DNA from: an uncultured Acetatifactor sp.
Lineage (GTDB): Bacteria; Bacillota; Clostridia; Lachnospirales; Lachnospiraceae
DNA length: 64,000 bases
Direction of reading: 5' to 3'
Assembly: GCA_949840885.1 (NCBI GenBank)
Contig: CATKYJ010000011.1
Coordinates: forward strand, 1 to 64,000
The notes under the pieces were generated by a model. It was given only the letters and a program-made list of their open reading frames with translations, did not search any database and had not been told where the DNA came from. The translations under genes were made by a program, and so were the position numbers. Positions 52,295 through 59,536 of this stretch are shown here, one piece after another (the stretch's first letter is position 1; every line of letters starts with the position of its first letter).

Positions 52295-52990
52295 TCAGTT
52301 TATCAATCCAATTTCCTGCACCGGCCATATCCGGAACGTGATCCTGCCTACGATCTTGCCCGCCTCTATGCAGCCTACCGTGCTGCTGCGGCTGTCTATG
52401 CTGGTGGAGCGATGATCCCCCATGACGAAGCACCTCCCGTCCGGAACCTGGTATGGCAGGTCGATGTCGCACTGCCCCAGGGCTTTCTCCGCCAGATACG
52501 GCTCCTCGATGGCCTCCCCGTTGACGTAGACATTGCCGTCCGCGTCTATGTCCACCCAGTCCCCGGCTGTGGCGATGACCCGCTTCACCAAGATGGTGTT
52601 GTTGTAGTAGAACGCCACCACATCGCCGATCCGGAACTTCGCCCCCGACACGGCCACCACGATGTCCCCGTCCTGCAGGGTCTCCGTCATGGAGGTGCCG
52701 TCTATCTTCAGCACCGGCAGGAACAACATTGCGACGAGCACGGCCACGGCCGCCACTACCACCAAAGAGAAGCTGGTGCTCCTTAAGACCTTTCTGTAAC
52801 GGCTCTTGTGCCTGGTCCTGTGGAGCTCCGCCTCCAGCTGTTCCAGGGTGGGGATCTGCGTCCCGGCTCCCCCGGATGGCTCTGTCCCGCTTAGTTCCTC
52901 CAGCCCTATCACATCCAGGTCGTACACGTATATCTCCTCGACGGATGTTTGGCCGGGTTCCTCAGGCCGAGCTTTGCGTCTGCGCTTCAT
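52295..52990 (-). CDS. type I signal peptidase (LepB-type)
   Basis: A 231-residue peptidase with a 70-residue cytoplasmic N-terminus, one TM (TSFSLVVVAAVAVLVAMLFL) and the S26A core: Ser in KIDGTSMTETL (about 99), Lys in ILVKRVIA (about 136), and GDHRSTSIDSR. Many pilus loci carry their own signal peptidase for pilin precursors. It is the first gene of the fibre locus, 33 bases before the adhesin gene. GAGGAACTTTTAC precedes ATG 52990. With the SipW-type enzyme, the locus has two signal peptidases of different mechanism. Confidence 0.92.
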   Translation of the reverse strand: MKRRRKARPEEPGQTSVEEIYVYDLDVIGLEELSGTEPSGGAGTQIPTLEQLEAELHRTRHKSRYRKVLRSTSFSLVVVAAVAVLVAMLFLPVLKIDGTSMTETLQDGDIVVAVSGAKFRIGDVVAFYYNNTILVKRVIATAGDWVDIDADGNVYVNGEAIEEPYLAEKALGQCDIDLPYQVPDGRCFVMGDHRSTSIDSRSSTVGCIEAGKIVGRITFRIWPVQEIGLIN

Positions 52991-53021
52991 GTAAAAGTTC
53001 CTCTATCCTGTCTGACGAGAT

Positions 53022-53045
53022 ACCTCATAATAAACATTATGAGGT
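53022..53045 (+). promoter_or_regulatory. left recombination site of the invertible segment
   Basis: The site reads ACC-T-CATAAT, spacer AAAC, ATTATG-A-GGT. The arms form a perfect palindrome around a four-base asymmetric spacer. The 16-base core CATAATAAACATTATG recurs, inverted, at the right site. It lies 32 bases before the signal peptidase start codon. Confidence 0.8.
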
Positions 53046-53272
53046 TTTAAATGGCATGAAAAAATAAAAAATCCAAGCAGAAACCCATTTTAGCAAAATG
53101 TTTAGACGTATCTTTTGACTTAGAATCTGTTATAGTTAATTCACAAACCGCGGAAGCGCAATAAAAGGGCTCCAACTGTATAAATACTTTTGGAAATTTC
53201 GTTTATGATATTGAATTTTCAGAGTTGGAAGAGTATAATGATTTCTGAGTGAAAGAGTCATTTTCGGAAGTT
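53046..53272 (-). promoter_or_regulatory. invertible promoter segment (phase switch) upstream of the fibre locus
   Basis: A 227-bp AT-rich segment without protein genes, bounded by opposed 24-bp sites and next to a tyrosine recombinase gene. A promoter pair inside points to the fibre locus in this assembly, so the sequenced orientation looks ON. Inversion would turn that promoter toward the recombinase gene. This arrangement matches invertible promoters known from gut bacteria and Clostridioides. Confidence 0.75.
53232..53261 (-). promoter_or_regulatory. promoter inside the invertible segment, pointing to the fibre locus
   Basis: On the minus strand ATGACT (53261-53256), an 18-base spacer and TATACT (53237-53232). 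Transcription would start near 53225 and leave a leader of about 235 bases that crosses the left recombination site before the signal peptidase gene. Confidence 0.5.
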
Positions 53273-53296
53273 ACCGCATAATGTTTATTATGCGGT
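53273..53296 (-). promoter_or_regulatory. right recombination site, overlapping the recombinase stop codon
   Basis: The site reads ACC-G-CATAAT, spacer GTTT, ATTATG-C-GGT on the plus strand, so its spacer is the reverse complement of the left one and the two sites face each other. The recombinase gene ends AAT ACC GCA TAA on the minus strand, with the TAA in the arm of this site; inversion keeps the stop codon. Confidence 0.8.
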
Positions 53297-54145
53297 ATTT
53301 TCGTTTGGCAGGACGAGTCCCAGGCTGTCCAGACGCCTTTCCTGCATCTCACAGCTTATGAGGGTGTAGATGCGGGTGGTGTTGACATTGGAATGACCCA
53401 GCAGGTCAGCCAGGCGGGAGAGATCTTTTTCTACATTATAATATGTGACCGCGAAGAGGTGGCGGAGATTGTGGGGGAAGACTTTCCCCTCTTCCACTCC
53501 TGCCTCCCTGCACAGGGCTTTCATGGCATGCAGGATGTTGCTGCGGTCCATGGGCTGTCCGCCGCGGGTGACGAAGACGCTGCCGTTTTGGATGCCTGCG
53601 GCTTTTGTGTAGCGCTTCAGTTCCCGGCAGAGATCCAGGGGCAGGATGACCGTGCGGGTCTTTCCCTTGAGTGAGACCGTGGCGCGCCTGGTCTGGAGGG
53701 AGGCTACGGTGATGAAAGGGAGTTCGCTGATGCGGATGCCGGTGGCACAGATGGTCTGCATGAGCAGGGACAGGCGCAGGTTCCCCCGGTGCCTGGCGGT
53801 CTCCACCAGGCGGACATACTCCGTTTTGGTCAGTTCCAGTTCTTTGGAGCGGAAGACGGCTTTCTGGACTTTAAAGGTGCGTACTACGCAGTCGGGGCAG
53901 CCTGCGAAGCGCAGGAAGCTGTTTACGGCGGCCAGCATGGAGTTGGCGCTGGCTATGGCGTAATGGGCGGACAGGTGCTGTTTGTAGCGGATGGCGGCGT
54001 CTTTCGTGACGGGCTGTCCGTCCAGGAAAGCGGCAAAGGCTCTGATGTCCCGCATGTATTTTTCTATGGTGGCTTTGCTTTTCTCTTCGGCCTGCAGGCT
54101 GTCTTTGAATTGGCCTATGATCGGGTTATCTATTGTAAGTCCCAT
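53288..54145 (-). CDS. tyrosine recombinase (DNA invertase of the switch)
   Basis: A 285-residue integrase of the XerC/D type. An N-terminal SAM-like core-binding domain (FKDSLQAEEKSKATIEKYMR) is followed by the catalytic domain with Arg in ATGIRISELPF (about 137), Lys in SLKGKTRTV, HNLRH (His/Arg about 225-228), His in LLGHSNVNTTRIYT (about 251) and the Tyr nucleophile (about 260). Start 54145 (MGLTIDNP) follows GAGGAGGG; a small hairpin (54162-54181) lies just upstream. Its last codons form part of the recombination site. It most likely inverts the adjacent promoter segment. Confidence 0.9.
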   Translation of the reverse strand: MGLTIDNPIIGQFKDSLQAEEKSKATIEKYMRDIRAFAAFLDGQPVTKDAAIRYKQHLSAHYAIASANSMLAAVNSFLRFAGCPDCVVRTFKVQKAVFRSKELELTKTEYVRLVETARHRGNLRLSLLMQTICATGIRISELPFITVASLQTRRATVSLKGKTRTVILPLDLCRELKRYTKAAGIQNGSVFVTRGGQPMDRSNILHAMKALCREAGVEEGKVFPHNLRHLFAVTYYNVEKDLSRLADLLGHSNVNTTRIYTLISCEMQERRLDSLGLVLPNENTA

Positions 54146-54185
54146 TTGGGCCCTCCTCGTGCCCTGCCTTTTGGGGCAGGGGAAA

Positions 54186-54275
54186 ATACATCTATGGCAC
54201 AATGTCCTTATTCCTGGCGCGGAACGGCCGTATGGCCACAGGTACCATGTACGATGCTGTGCACATGGTACCATC
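54186..54275 (-). repeat. diverged copy of the dispersed hairpin repeat
   Basis: On the minus strand GGTACCATGTGCACAG... ACATGGTACC forms a hairpin (54241-54250 with 54263-54272), followed by TGGCCATACGGCCGTTCC, GCC, GAATAAGGACATTGT. The same order of motifs, with mismatches, occurs at 11582-11649 on the plus strand. It sits in the upstream region of the recombinase gene. Confidence 0.6.
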
Positions 54276-54359
54276 CTTTTGGTTGTTTGTCACCTTATCT
54301 TTGTCTGTGGGCGGCACAGGGGGCGGGGCTTTGGGTTTTGCTGCTTTTAGAACACAAGA

Positions 54360-54401
54360 GCCGCTGTATGGAGCCATGAATCCATACAGCGGCTGGTTTT
54401 T
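54360..54401 (+). terminator. strong hairpin terminator reading rightwards
   Basis: GCCGCTGTATGGA, an 8-base loop and TCCATACAGCGGC give a 13-bp perfect stem followed by TGGTTTTTAT. It reads in the plus direction, although no plus-strand gene is recognised upstream; it would stop transcription from an OFF-oriented switch promoter or antisense to the recombinase gene. The rest of the 54146-54421 gap holds only the dispersed repeat. Confidence 0.7.
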
Positions 54402-54421
54402 ATATTTATAGGGTTATAGAT

Positions 54422-54543
54422 TTACAGGGCTATTCTTATGGCGTATTCCTCGTGGTATCCCTTATAATATTCCTCCCAATAACTGTCTTCCATCAGTTCG
54501 CGCAGAGTCGGGCACATATGTATTTCGTCCGCTTTATGCATAT
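54422..54543 (-). pseudogene. orphan C-terminal fragment of an Rpn-family gene (third copy)
   Basis: The minus strand encodes MCPTLRELMEDSYWEEYYKG followed by YHEEYAIRIAL and TAA. The first part matches the MCQAIRELMEDSRLEGEA block of the full-length gene at 55039-56016. Only about 38 codons remain and no start signal is seen. It is the most decayed of three tandem C-termini. Confidence 0.6.
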
Positions 54544-54563
54544 CATATTTTCCTTACTCTGTT

Positions 54564-54995
54564 TTATACTTTGGTATATATGTCTTTCGCCTGGCGGTAC
54601 TCTTCAAGGGTCTTTCCGGCCACCTCACAGGCTTCTTTCAGAGTACAGCGGCTTGACTTCATAATGTTCTCTATAATTTCGGTTATTTGGTGGGCCTCTC
54701 CCTCCAGTCTGCTGTCTTCCATCAGTTCGCGTATGGCTTGGCACATATTGTAGTTTCCTCCCTCGGTTTTATAAGTTTCTTCGTTTTCGTTGAATTTATT
54801 TATCCCCATAAGCACGCTGAGCGTCTCGGCGGTCTCTTTGTCCATGCTTTGGTAGGCCGGGTCGCTGGACAGAAGCTCCAACTGCCCCAGGTGTTCCCTT
54901 GTATCCTTTCGCGTTATTTTTATTCCTGCTTTATGGTAAGATCTCCTCTCTTTTATGGGTGTGCGAAAAAATAGTTTTTTGCTGAAAAAGAGCAA
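54564..54995 (-). CDS. orphan C-terminal Rpn-family protein (second copy)
   Basis: The last 104 residues (from about LELLSSDPAYQSMDKETAET to KTLEEYRQAKDIYTKV) are nearly identical to the C-terminus of the full gene upstream. The first 38 residues (MLFFSKKLFFRTPIKERRSY) are unrelated. A TTG at 54995 follows AAAGG; an internal ATG at MDKETAET is an alternative. The nuclease domain is absent. It may be a duplication remnant, or a functional short form, since Rpn C-terminal domains can act as inhibitors of the full-length protein in E. coli. Not distinguishable from sequence alone. Confidence 0.5.
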   Translation of the reverse strand: MLFFSKKLFFRTPIKERRSYHKAGIKITRKDTREHLGQLELLSSDPAYQSMDKETAETLSVLMGINKFNENEETYKTEGGNYNMCQAIRELMEDSRLEGEAHQITEIIENIMKSSRCTLKEACEVAGKTLEEYRQAKDIYTKV

Positions 54996-55038
54996 CTATT
55001 GCCTTTCGCCCTTCAGTACTTGTCTGGTGGCGTTCCTG

Positions 55039-56016
55039 TTATATTTTGGTGTATATTTTTTTCGCCTGGCGGTACTCTTCCAAAGTCTTTCCAGCCGCTT
55101 TGCAGGCTTCTTTCAGAGAACACCGGCTTAATTTCATGATGTTCTCTATAATTTCGATCCTTTCACGAGCTTCGCCCTCAAGTCGGCTGTCCTCCATCAG
55201 TTCGCGTATCGCTTGGCACATATTATAGTTTCCCTCCTCTGTCTTATAAGTTTCTACATTTTCGTTGAATTTATTTATCCCCATAAGCACGCTGAGCGTC
55301 TCGGCGGTCTCTTTGTCCATGCTTTGGTAGGCCGGGTCGCCGGACAGAAGCTCTATCAGCCGCTTTTTGTCCCTGCGGCAGGGCAGGATGGTGAAGAGGT
55401 CGCGCAGGGACGTGCGGAACCCGGAGCAGTCTAGGGGCTCGTTTACGCAGACCAGGTGCAGGGGGTAGTCCGCAAAGCATTCCTCCCACTCCCGCACCCC
55501 GCCGCTTTCCGGCTGACCCGGCCGGCTCTCTCCGAAGTCCATCATGTCTTTCAGACTCCTTGGGCCATCCCAGGGTTCTGTACCATGGTAGAGGCAGAGG
55601 GTATACACCGGTGCGAAGCGCTCCTCTTTCCGCACCTTGTCCAGGCGCTCCCCGGCGCTTTCGTACACTTTCTCCCCGGCCCTCTCCCGGGCTTTGTTGG
55701 CCCTCTGGGCCTGCTGAATTTGGCGGCCGTACTCCCTGCAGTCATAGTCCATCACCCGCCAGGGCATGATGCTGCTTGCCTCGCTCTGGCTCTCCACCGC
55801 CAGTATCTTCAGCTCCCTGCCCGACTTCAGGCGTTTCTTCACATCCCGGATCCGCCCGCTCTTCTCCCCGGGCTTCCCATGGTACACCTCCGACGCCTCC
55901 GCCAGTTCCTCCGGGTCGACCACCTGCCCTCCCTTGAAGTACAGCTGGTTGAACAGATCCGCAAATCGGTAGTTGTCCTCCAGATAGGACAGCATTGCCT
56001 CGTTTTCCACTCCCAT
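55039..56016 (-). CDS. Rpn-family (PD-(D/E)XK nuclease-like) protein
   Basis: A 325-residue protein of the recombination-promoting nuclease/putative transposase type common in Clostridia. The N-terminal half carries the nuclease-like fold (YRFADLFNQLYFKGGQVVDP; the ELKILAVESQSEASSIMPWR strand with the E-x-Q motif; MDYDCREYGRQIQQAQRANK). LYHGTEPWDGPRSLKDMMDF follows, and a helical C-terminus (SGDPAYQSMDKETAETLSVL; GKTLEEYRQAKKIY). Start 56016 (MGVENEAM) follows GGAGGAATGACA. Its C-terminus is repeated twice downstream. Rpn proteins have been linked to DNA cleavage and phage defence in E. coli. Confidence 0.82.
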   Translation of the reverse strand: MGVENEAMLSYLEDNYRFADLFNQLYFKGGQVVDPEELAEASEVYHGKPGEKSGRIRDVKKRLKSGRELKILAVESQSEASSIMPWRVMDYDCREYGRQIQQAQRANKARERAGEKVYESAGERLDKVRKEERFAPVYTLCLYHGTEPWDGPRSLKDMMDFGESRPGQPESGGVREWEECFADYPLHLVCVNEPLDCSGFRTSLRDLFTILPCRRDKKRLIELLSGDPAYQSMDKETAETLSVLMGINKFNENVETYKTEEGNYNMCQAIRELMEDSRLEGEARERIEIIENIMKLSRCSLKEACKAAGKTLEEYRQAKKIYTKI

Positions 56017-56176
56017 TGTCATTCCTCCATTCCGGCAGGAATGTATGTATGGGCTGCCTCCATCCCTGCCGTTTTCCTTTGCTTTGTTTACAGTTGCGCT
56101 TTTTCCAGTGATAAACGGCTGAGATGCCATTCAACATCAGAAAGTACAGATCTTAAGATAGTGGTGCTTTAGATAT

Positions 56177-56206
56177 AGGATAATATGTGGAGTGGGAGGT
56201 TGTCAA
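56177..56206 (-). promoter_or_regulatory. possible promoter of the Rpn-family gene
   Basis: On the minus strand a consensus TTGACA (56206-56201), 18 bases, then TATCCT (56182-56177); a TATTAT lies at 15-base spacing. It is about 160 bases before the start at 56016. The rest of the 56017-56431 gap holds no feature I can support. Confidence 0.45.
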
Positions 56207-56431
56207 GAGCAAAAATGGCAAAATTTCTTTTTGACTTAACCTACGAAATGCTGGTCTGGCTGCAAGGTTTGCGCTTTCTCTTCTGGAACCGTATACTTCA
56301 TCGGTAATACTATCGGAATGGTGGTCATTTATCTCTCTAATACCATCAATTAACTGATTATCAAAATTGCAAATCTTTACAGTTCTGTCAATACGACAAA
56401 AAGAAACAGCCACTACGAAAATTCTCCAGTC

Positions 56432-56932
56432 TCACTGTCCCCTCTTCCACTCCAGGCGGTGCAGCTCCCCCTGTTTTTGCATGTCTGCGAAACCCTTCTG
56501 GCGCAGCGCCTCGTAGAGCACGATGGCCACGGAGTTAGAGAGATTCAGGGAACGGATGGCGGGAAGCATGGGAATGCGGATGCAGGTCTCTTCATAATCC
56601 ACAAGAATCTCCTCGGGAATCCCTGCGCTTTCTTTGCCGAACATGATGTAGTCGTCCTGTTCAAAGGCCGCCTCCGTGTAGGAGCGCCCGGCCTTGGTGG
56701 TGGCCATCCAGATTCTGGCGCCGGGATGGCTCTCCCTAAATTCCTGAAAATTCATGTAGCGGTGGACTTCCAACTGATGCCAGTAGTCCATTCCGGCCCG
56801 CCGGATGGATTTTTCGTCCAGCCGGAAGCCTAAAGGCTCTATCAAATGCAGGGACGTACCTGTAGCCACGCAGGTACGTCCTATGTTTCCTGTATTTCCC
56901 GGTATCTCCGGCTGGTGCAGAACGATATGCAT
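56432..56932 (-). CDS. trmL: tRNA (cytidine(34)-2'-O)-methyltransferase
   Basis: SPOUT methyltransferase of 166 residues that methylates the wobble base of tRNA-Leu. Motifs: MHIVLHQPEIPGNTGNIGRT, LIEPLGFRLDEKSIRRAGMD, YWHQLEVHRY, IMFGKESAGIPEEIL and IRSLNLSNSVAIVLYEALRQ (the knot region). AGGAGG lies 10 bases before ATG 56932; the frame is open to 57100, but that part overlaps the lipoprotein gene. Housekeeping. Confidence 0.95.
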   Translation of the reverse strand: MHIVLHQPEIPGNTGNIGRTCVATGTSLHLIEPLGFRLDEKSIRRAGMDYWHQLEVHRYMNFQEFRESHPGARIWMATTKAGRSYTEAAFEQDDYIMFGKESAGIPEEILVDYEETCIRIPMLPAIRSLNLSNSVAIVLYEALRQKGFADMQKQGELHRLEWKRGQ

Positions 56933-56969
56933 CTCAATGAATCCTCCTGCGGCACTGGGGCCTCTTTTG

Positions 56970-57761
56970 TTAATATACGTCAAAGCTGTCCAGGATCTCT
57001 GCGGCTTTTTCTGTCGTCTCTTCCGTATATGTGACCGTGATGCATAGGGCATGATCTCCGGCCACGCGAACATAGTAATCCTGAAAATACGTAGCGTCAC
57101 TCTCCACCCGGAGGTTCAGCACGTCATAGCTTTCGCCTGCGATCTCCGCTGATTTACTGTCGTCCAATACGGTAATGTCCGTCATTCTCATAAGCAGCAG
57201 CTGCATCTGCAGGGCCTTTTTATAGTTCTCCGTGGTCAGGCCCCTCATCAGAAGCTTTTCTGTCATCACGAGCACATTGGCATCCGCCCGGGGCGTGACG
57301 GCCATCATCTCATATAAGGTGGTGTCCTCCAGTCGATCCTGCTGGGCCTCGGTAAATTCACGGTCCTCTGCAACCATCTCCTGTCCCGCCTCCTTGACAT
57401 TGGCAAGCCCCTCATCGCTGAGCATGTACACGTCCTCAGGAACCGAAAAGCGCAGGTTCCAGTACTCGCTCTCCCAGCCATAGTCCGTGACAGTGCCTTT
57501 CAAATAGCCATCTTCCCGGCCGTCCGCTTCTTCGCCCTGCTTCTCCCCGGCTGCTTCCCCGTCATCCTGGCCCTTTACATAGAGTTTTTGTTCCCGCTCC
57601 TCCCGGGCTTCAGATTTCGTCTCGCTGTCAGCGCTGGCGCTCTCCCCGGTTTTGCTGTTGGCCTGGGAAAGCAGCTCCAGCAGTTCCAGGGGCGAGACGA
57701 TGGCACAGCCTGACAAAAGCAGCGCTGTCAAAAGCAGCACAATGCCAACTCTCTTTTTCAT
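56970..57761 (-). CDS. lipoprotein of unknown function
   Basis: A 263-residue protein with a lipoprotein signal peptide (MKKRVGIVLLLTALLLSGCA, lipobox LSGC, Cys 19), a charged low-complexity linker rich in Glu, Lys and Gly (about 35-85) and a mixed alpha/beta domain (SEYWNLRFSVPEDVYMLSDE to ETTEKAAEILDSFDVY) that resembles small PsbP/DUF-type lipoprotein domains. AGGAGGTAAAGCA precedes ATG 57761. It lies 11 bases after the aminotransferase gene and may be co-transcribed. No function recognised. Confidence 0.8.
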   Translation of the reverse strand: MKKRVGIVLLLTALLLSGCAIVSPLELLELLSQANSKTGESASADSETKSEAREEREQKLYVKGQDDGEAAGEKQGEEADGREDGYLKGTVTDYGWESEYWNLRFSVPEDVYMLSDEGLANVKEAGQEMVAEDREFTEAQQDRLEDTTLYEMMAVTPRADANVLVMTEKLLMRGLTTENYKKALQMQLLLMRMTDITVLDDSKSAEIAGESYDVLNLRVESDATYFQDYYVRVAGDHALCITVTYTEETTEKAAEILDSFDVY

Positions 57762-57772
57762 TGCTTTACCTC

Positions 57773-58951
57773 CTAGTTCCCGCGTTCCTCCCTAAGCCTT
57801 TTCAGAAAGCGCTCCAGCCTGCCCATGGCTGTCCTCAGATTCTCCAGCGAAGCAGCGTAGGAAATACGCAGATACCCCTCCCCGCAGTCGCCGAAAGCCG
57901 TGCCCGGCACCACAGCCACGCCCTCTTCCTTTAAGAACCGCATGGCGAAGTCGTCGCTGGTCAGACCGTATTCTTTGATACAGGGGAAGATATAGAATGC
58001 GCCGTAGGGCTCAAAGCAGGGCAGCCCCATCTCCCGAAAAGCATGCACCAGATAGCGGCGCCTCTGGTTGTAGGCCGTGCACATCTCTTTCACATCGTCA
58101 TCGCCGTTTTTCATGGCCTCTATGGCCGCGTACTGGCTGGTGGTGGGCGCGCACATGATGGCGAACTGATGGATCTTGGTCATCTGCTCTATGATGGCCT
58201 CCGGACCGCAGGCATAGCCCAGCCGCCAGCCGGTCATGGCAAAGGCCTTGGAAAAACCGTTGATCAGTATGGTGCGCTCTTTCATGCCCGGAAGTTCCGC
58301 AATGGACACATGCTTCTCCTTGTAGCTAAGTTCCGCATAGATCTCATCGGACATGACATAGATGTCATGTTTGAGGATGACTTCCGCAATGGCCTCCAGG
58401 TCTTTTCGCTCCATGATGGCTCCGGTAGGATTATTGGGGAAAGGCAGCACCAGAATCTTGGTTTTGTCCGTGATGTTCTCCTCCAGTTCCCGGGCCGTAA
58501 GGCGGAACTCGTTCTCCTCTTTCATGTTGATGTACACGGGCTTTGCCCCTGCCATCACCGCGCAGGGCCCGTAGGACACAAAGCTGGGCTGGGGGATCAG
58601 CACTTCGTCCCCAGGATTGATCATGGCCCGAAAGCCTATGTCGATGGCCTCGGAGCCTCCTACGGTGATCAGAATCTCTTTCATGGGGTGCTCGTAGAGA
58701 ATCCCCTGCTTCCTGTACAGATACCTTGCAATCTCCTCCCGCAGTTCTTTCAGGCCCGCATTGGAGGTATAGAAAGTCTTCCCCTTTTCCAGGGAATAAA
58801 TGCCCTCGTCCCGGATGTGCCAGGGAGTGTCGAAGTCAGGCTCGCCCACGCCCAGGGAAATGGTGTCTTTCATCTCCTGGGCAATGTCAAAGAATTTCCG
58901 GATGCCTGACGGCTTTATATTTACCACATTGTCTGATAACGGATTCCTCAT
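57773..58951 (-). CDS. class I/II PLP-dependent aminotransferase
   Basis: A 392-residue fold-type I enzyme of aminotransferase subgroup I-gamma (aspartate/PatA-like). Seen: SGIRKFFDIAQEMKDTISLG, GEPDFDTPWHIRDEGI, GGSEAIDIGFRAMINPGDEV, PFPNNPTGAIMERKDL, MSDEIYAELSY, and the PLP lysine in INGFSKAFAMTGWRLGYACG. Its ATG overlaps the stop of the Lrp-type regulator gene by four bases (ATGA), a pairing common in Clostridia, so its expression is probably controlled by that regulator. The amino acid substrate cannot be told from sequence. Confidence 0.92.
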   Translation of the reverse strand: MRNPLSDNVVNIKPSGIRKFFDIAQEMKDTISLGVGEPDFDTPWHIRDEGIYSLEKGKTFYTSNAGLKELREEIARYLYRKQGILYEHPMKEILITVGGSEAIDIGFRAMINPGDEVLIPQPSFVSYGPCAVMAGAKPVYINMKEENEFRLTARELEENITDKTKILVLPFPNNPTGAIMERKDLEAIAEVILKHDIYVMSDEIYAELSYKEKHVSIAELPGMKERTILINGFSKAFAMTGWRLGYACGPEAIIEQMTKIHQFAIMCAPTTSQYAAIEAMKNGDDDVKEMCTAYNQRRRYLVHAFREMGLPCFEPYGAFYIFPCIKEYGLTSDDFAMRFLKEEGVAVVPGTAFGDCGEGYLRISYAASLENLRTAMGRLERFLKRLREERGN

Positions 58952-59430
58952 GGGGTGATCATCTCCCTTTCATCTTCTTTTTTCCTGGAAAGCACTGTGC
59001 CGTGATCCTTGTATTTCTTCAGGATGAAATGCGTGGCTGTGCTGAGCACGGACTCCTGTGTGGACAGCTTATCAGACACGAAAGAAGATACTTCCCGCAA
59101 AGTCTTGCCCTCCAGGATGATCATCAGGTCATAGCCGCCGGACATCAGGTATACGCTCTGAACCTCCGGATACTGATAGATACGCTGTGCGATGCTGTCG
59201 AAGCCCTGGCCTCTCTGGGGTGTCACCCGCACCTCGATCAGTGCGGACACTTTTTCCCTGGAGGTCTTCTCCCAGTCGATCATGGTATGGTATCCGCAGA
59301 TGACGCCCTCCTTTTCCAGGTCGGCCAGTTCATTTGCCACCTCTGCCTCCTGAACTCCTAACAGGACTGCCAGCTCGCTTAAGTCGATGCGGCTGTTCTT
59401 TTCCATCAATGCCAACAATTCTTCTCTCAT
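58948..59430 (-). CDS. Lrp/AsnC family regulator
   Basis: A 160-residue regulator with an N-terminal winged helix-turn-helix (RIDLSELAVLLGVQEAEVAN then ELADLEKEGVICGYHTMID) and a C-terminal RAM/AsnC effector domain (VSALIEVRVTPQRGQGFDSI; VYLMSGGYDLMIILEGKTLR). Start 59430 (MREELLALM) with GAGAGGG upstream; an open frame to 59565 lacks a better site. It is translationally coupled to the aminotransferase gene, which it probably regulates in response to an amino acid. Confidence 0.9.
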   Translation of the reverse strand: MREELLALMEKNSRIDLSELAVLLGVQEAEVANELADLEKEGVICGYHTMIDWEKTSREKVSALIEVRVTPQRGQGFDSIAQRIYQYPEVQSVYLMSGGYDLMIILEGKTLREVSSFVSDKLSTQESVLSTATHFILKKYKDHGTVLSRKKEDEREMITP

Positions 59431-59536
59431 TTGATATCCCTCTCTTTTCTTGTAATGCATACTGACGGTCACTGGAATTTGCCATGGAATGGTACCCGAC
59501 TCACCAGCGGCAGGCATCATGAATCGGCGGCAAACT

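Noticed and set aside
54192..54411. Short overlapping frames on both strands between the recombinase and Rpn remnants
   Set aside because: They are contained in the dispersed hairpin repeat and the rightward terminator and have no coding character.
56153..56413. An 86-codon minus-strand frame
   Set aside because: No ribosome-binding site, no recognisable fold, and it overlaps a consensus -35 element upstream of the Rpn-family gene.
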